64,000 bases of DNA from positions 1,674,001-1,738,000 of the forward strand of contig NW_017265140.1 of the NCBI RefSeq assembly GCF_001638985.1. The letters run 5' to 3'. A program made the translations under genes and the position numbers. Below are positions 60,340 to 64,000 of the stretch, one piece after another. Origin of the DNA: Phycomyces blakesleeanus NRRL 1555(-). Its lineage: Eukaryota > Mucoromycota > Mucoromycetes > Mucorales > Phycomycetaceae. Position 1 is the first letter of the stretch, and every line of letters starts with the position of its first letter. The notes beneath the pieces were generated by a model. It was not told the DNA's origin. It ran no database searches and worked only from the letters and a program-made list of their open reading frames with translations.

Positions 60340-60955
60340 TGGAGGTCCGAAAATTTTTGAAATGTTCAAAAAAATTAGCCTGTGTAACCTAGCAGAGGTC
60401 ACGGATTTTCTATGCTTCTAAAATTGGTATCTTCCATTTTCTCTTAATAAAAAAAGTAATACACACCACATATCTTTCATTGGTTCGTTTTTATAAGAAC
60501 AATATAGATGAAAAATCAAATCCGAGCTGGAAAAAAAACCCTGGCCTGGAGACAAAAGCACTTCTCAACTGTATAAATTCCACTTATAAACATACTTCTT
60601 TAATCTTTTGACATGGCAATTAATAATGGTTTCCTTTAATAAATAAATTTCAAAAACAAGTATATTCTTATATACTCTCTTCTCTGTACCCTTTAATTAA
60701 ATTATATATAGCTTTTTGCTTTCATTAACATATTGTAGACAGATAGAGAATATTTATTTGATTGTTTTTTAAAAAAAAAAGTATAAAAAAAAAGTATAAA
60801 AAAGTATTAAAGATATATAGATATATATAAAAAAAGTATAAAGAAATAAATATACAGATATAAGAGTATGAAAAAGATAAGTATAAAGATATATATATAA
60901 AAAAAACGAAAAGAAGTATAGTTATATTAAAAAAAAAAAGAGAAAAAAAACTATT
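60340..60955. other. Low-complexity A-rich tract
   Basis: Includes repeated AAAAAGTATAAA motifs between about 60770 and 60930. No gene seen. Confidence 0.6.
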
Positions 60956-63223
60956 CTAATTTAGCTCAAGCTTAAGAGCTTTGTTAAGCTGGTTTAAGGT
61001 GATCCCCTCCCTCACTCGCCTTCCCTCTACTTCGTTCACTGCAGCATTAAAGTCACCACCATTTAACTCTGCTATTTTTTTATAGCATAGATGATAGAAA
61101 CTCGGCGAGAATAGAATTTTTGTTCTACAAAATATTCACAAGTTAAAACCAAAATATTATCTTTGCATTGATCGTTATCTATTACATACCTGTTTCATCT
61201 CTCCATGCATTTTTATATTTTTTGAGCTCTTCAATCAGAGTACATGACATTATCAATAGTATACCTAACAGTATACTCGTGCCAAAGGTCCTTGACATTT
61301 TTTATCCACCTTTGCATATTATACTTAGGCGCTTGCTTGGCTGTTGGCTTGGGTGTGGCAGGTCTCGGGCAGTCTTAATCAATGGAGCCACTCTCAGTGG
61401 GCATGATTATAGGAGCAGAAGTAGTGTTGTTTCCAAAATTAACACATGCAGATCTAAACTCATTGAATGAGAAGTTAAGCCCATTCAATGAGCCTATGAC
61501 ATTCTGCATGTCTTTCCAATGGCCAGAGTATGCCTCCTCTTTCGTTGCTGATGTCGCTTGCCTCGCATTGGTGAAGTTGATGCTCCCTGCTATATTATCT
61601 ATCTTCTTAAAGATTGCTGTAAGAACATGCTGTAGATCGGGCAAAACATCCTTGAGCTTCATCTCTTGATGAGAATCTTGAGTCTAGCAAACCTCTAGCA
61701 GACCAGCTTCGAATTCCAGGAATTCAGGATCACAGAAAACCAAATTGCAAAAAATGGGATTGGTGGGGCACTCTACCCTGAAGAATACAGCGTCCTAGAG
61801 AATGATGGTTCTCATCGTCTTTAAAAGCTTCAGGAACGCCTGCCTGCAAATGGTCTTAGGGTACCCTGTAGTGGAGTCAGTCGAGTTTTGCTCATCTTCA
61901 TAGCCATCCTCAATCAATGGCAGAATTTCTTCTACCAAAGGAAAGATCTTGGTCTGTAAAGATGCAGAAGGAAGGACAGAGGCACGGGGCAGCCAGAACT
62001 GCTTTCCAATGCCAGGAAAACCATCTATGATCCTAATGGATTGTCTTGGGAGGCTGGTCAAGTAGTTGCTCTCCATGCTCTAAGCATTCCAGCAGCCATG
62101 TCTGCGCAATTAGTCTTCAGAGGCACTGGAAATCTCTGCATGTCTGGCTCCACTGCCACAGCCTGCATGGGTCTTCTTGATGCTGTTTATACCACATGCT
62201 TTGAAGGCCATACAGATAGAGTTGTACTGGGTCTTGTAGTCAATTTCATCCTTGAGTGTATCCTTGTTGCTCTTCAATACCTTCAAGTCGAATCAGTCCT
62301 TGTTTTTCTTAAAACTTGGGAAAGGCTCGTTTGACACATGCCACCAAAAAAAGAAATAGAACGCCAAGGCTCCGAAAGCCCACTGCTTGTGATCTTTGTG
62401 GTGGATGGTAGCAGCATACTCCAGCTTTCCAGTATGGTTGGTCTTTCCCTCGCGTATAAGAAGGACTAATGCTGGGCAGTCTGAATATCCTTCGTCTTGG
62501 AAGTCCAGCATAAAGAGATCCGGGAGCTCTATTCTTCTTGTGCTTTCTTTACGTAACAACATAGTGTGCTGCATCAAAAAGGCAGCTTGGTCATGCATGG
62601 TCTTCTCAGTTGCCTGGCCAAAGTAGTACATTGATACGCAAATCATTTCTTCAGGGGTGTATCCGACTTGCAAGGTACCAGCTCCACGGTCTTAGTATGA
62701 TTGACGAAGTCTGTCAGCCTCTTGAAGTCTGAGAGAACGCAAATACAACTTCAATAGAGTTCCACGAGGATCTTGCAGGTTGATGCCAACTATGAAGAAC
62801 TTTTGATCAGTATGAAGATCAACAACTGCTTTAATATATTGATCAATTGAAGAGGGACTGAGTGGGTAAGGGCTGCCATTGGGTCTAAACTTGCCACGTC
62901 TTGCTCTTTGTCTGTTGCCAAACAGAACGACATCTTGCTGAAGAAAATCAAGCAATTTTGTCTCAGTAACCAATGCACTGGAGGTATGACAGATTCTTGC
63001 ACAGTAATCCTATAATTAAAGCAAAAATAAAGTTAATATAATCAATTAATGAATAGTTTATTTTGTATATGATATATTAAGAATTTACCAAGTATTTTTG
63101 CCTTCTATTGTCATATGCCTTAGCAGTGTTTGCGCATCTTGTGAGTGCTTTCATTTGAGATATAACATTAATGATATTGGTTTCTTTTTGAGCTTCAGCA
63201 GCTTGGATTGGGAAGTTGGACAT
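60956..63223 (-). pseudogene. Crypton tyrosine recombinase with GCR1_C-like domain, decayed
   Basis: Starts at 63223 (MSNFPIQAAEAQKETN) and reaches AKAYDNRRQKYL before a GT-AG intron (about 63089-63013). Next LVTETKLLDFLQQDVV, SPSSIDQYIKAVVDLH and, after a stop near 62692, GYTPEEMICVSMYYFGQ and KTNHTGKLEYAATIHHKDH. The catalytic region is damaged (CGINSIKKTHAGCGSGARHA, then stops where IRRxGRW is expected), followed by SNYLTSLPRQSIRIIDGF. After further stops come KDLWHEYTV, KYKNAWRDET and, from a last exon at 61124, FYSRRVSIIYAIKK plus an out-of-frame AVNEVEGRRVREGITLNQL: the parts of a GCR1_C domain in order. At least six lesions. Same architecture as 36194-38330 but only distantly similar. 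Confidence 0.8.
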
Positions 63224-63224
63224 T

Positions 63225-63575
63225 TTGTAATAAAAAAACGATGGAGTAATAGTAAGAAAATGATAGGCAAAAACAATTTTATTTTATACTTTTCTTTAAA
63301 TACATGCTTGTTTTATAAGAAATCAATTCTTTGTGAGTCCATTACATACAACTTGACAAAGTATCTAATAATTTGTATGCAATAGTACTCATGAACACAT
63401 ATGAGTAATAATGCATGGTATACAAAGAGTCATAAAAATTTCACAATTTTTATTGGCTCCTTTAATGAAGTATAATGACTAGTTCTGATCCAGTCGGGCT
63501 TATAATTTTTTTGGGAAACAGTATAGCTATTTGGTCCTAATTTTTGGTGGTGACCTATATCTGGACCCTCAATAT
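63225..63575. other. Gene-free interval right of the Crypton relic
   Basis: AT-rich, no recognised feature. Confidence 0.5.
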
Positions 63576-63578
63576 TGA

Positions 63579-63981
63579 GTGGAAGATACCTACTATATAT
63601 CATCACTAGAGCAAAAGCTTATTTGCTTGCAGTTTTATATGTATACCAGGCAATGTCGGTATATAATAAAAGATGATGATGTTGTGAAAGTAAATTGGGG
63701 AAAATTGAATTCTCAGAAAAAATTGTACTACTCTTTGCAACTTGTGGAGTTAATTTTCAATAACTACAACTTCCCACTTTACGAATGTCAAGATCAATGG
63801 GCTGCTTCTCTTCTTTTACGGGAAGTAATTAAGGCTGAATGCCAAACAGAAAAAAGAAGAAAGGTTTGTATATAATTTGCAAAAGTCAAGTATCTTTATT
63901 AATTTGATTTTAAATATCATAGGAGAGAGCGGCTGTGCTAGTTCAGGACAATAGGTACAAACAGACTCATTTCAATATATA
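63579..63981 (+). CDS. 3' part of an unrecognised two-exon gene
   Basis: Exon to about 63862, a GT-AG intron (GTTTGTATA...ATCATAG), and a last exon ending ERAAVLVQDNRYKQTHFN and a stop at 63979-63981. The first exon reads VNWGKLNSQKKLYYSLQLVE, FPLYECQDQWAASLLLREV and IKAECQTEKRRK, a basic helix. There is no good start: a stop lies just upstream of 63579 and the first ATG comes later, so earlier exons are probably missing or unrecognised. The basic block at an exon end and the small exons recall the accessory genes of A, C' and F, but the similarity is weak. Confidence 0.4.
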
Positions 63982-64000
63982 ATGTAATGAAATTGATAAT

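Noticed and set aside
1..64000. CRISPR arrays, bacterial operons or riboswitches
   Set aside because: Introns, C2H2 fingers, eukaryotic transposons and a tRNA without encoded CCA show a eukaryotic sequence; no spaced direct-repeat array is present.

Overview
The window looks like a transposon-dominated stretch of an AT-rich fungal chromosome, most likely an early-diverging Mucoromycota/Mucorales-type fungus. That assignment is inference. It rests on many short GT-AG introns (mostly about 55-85 bp), strong AT bias, Cryptons whose recombinase is fused to a GCR1_C-like domain, fungal Tnp2/Plavaka-like transposases and an ISXO2-type Merlin. The only host gene I can support is one tRNA-Glu (13442-13513). 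Nearly everything else is mobile DNA, in several layers of age.

Layout. 1-29: the last bases of a MULE that lies outside the window. 803-7533: a CACTA-like element (A) with an intact five-exon accessory gene on + and a decayed Tnp2 transposase on -. 7780-8290: a decayed retrotransposon-like relic. 9295-13332: a Mutator-like element (MULE-1) whose transposase is fused to an OTU cysteine protease; its ~310-bp TIRs carry 91-bp tandem units, each centred on a CRE-like palindrome. 13442-13513: tRNA-Glu(CTC). 14741-17748: a C2H2 transposase (element B). 18721-27555: a Merlin split in two by a 7.6-kb CACTA-like element (E, 19530-27104, target duplication GAT). 27560-30050: an AT desert. 30100-35757: a fourth Tnp2 element (F). 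36194-38330: a Crypton. 38431-51920: a three-level nest. MULE-2 (42128-44641, target duplication GGTTAATG) sits inside CACTA-like element C' (40523-49505, target duplication TCT), which sits inside element C, a relative of B. 52740-55080: a gag/protease retroelement remnant. 55828-58961: a divergent Tnp2. 59898-60335: a small broken gene. 60956-63223: a decayed Crypton. 63579-63981: part of an unrecognised gene.

How the genes work together. The four elements A, C', E and F share one two-gene plan. A Tnp2-type transposase has a small Cys/His-rich first exon, acidic exons and then a long catalytic exon. A convergent multi-exon accessory gene has a central exon of exactly 306 nt in three of the four. 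In three of these elements the end beyond the accessory gene also holds a series of short stretches bounded by good splice sites, on the strand opposite the accessory gene and with no long ORF. I think this recurring module is the best candidate here for an undescribed system. The three-level nest and the Merlin split are supported by target-site duplications and by reading frames that resume exactly on the far side of each insert.
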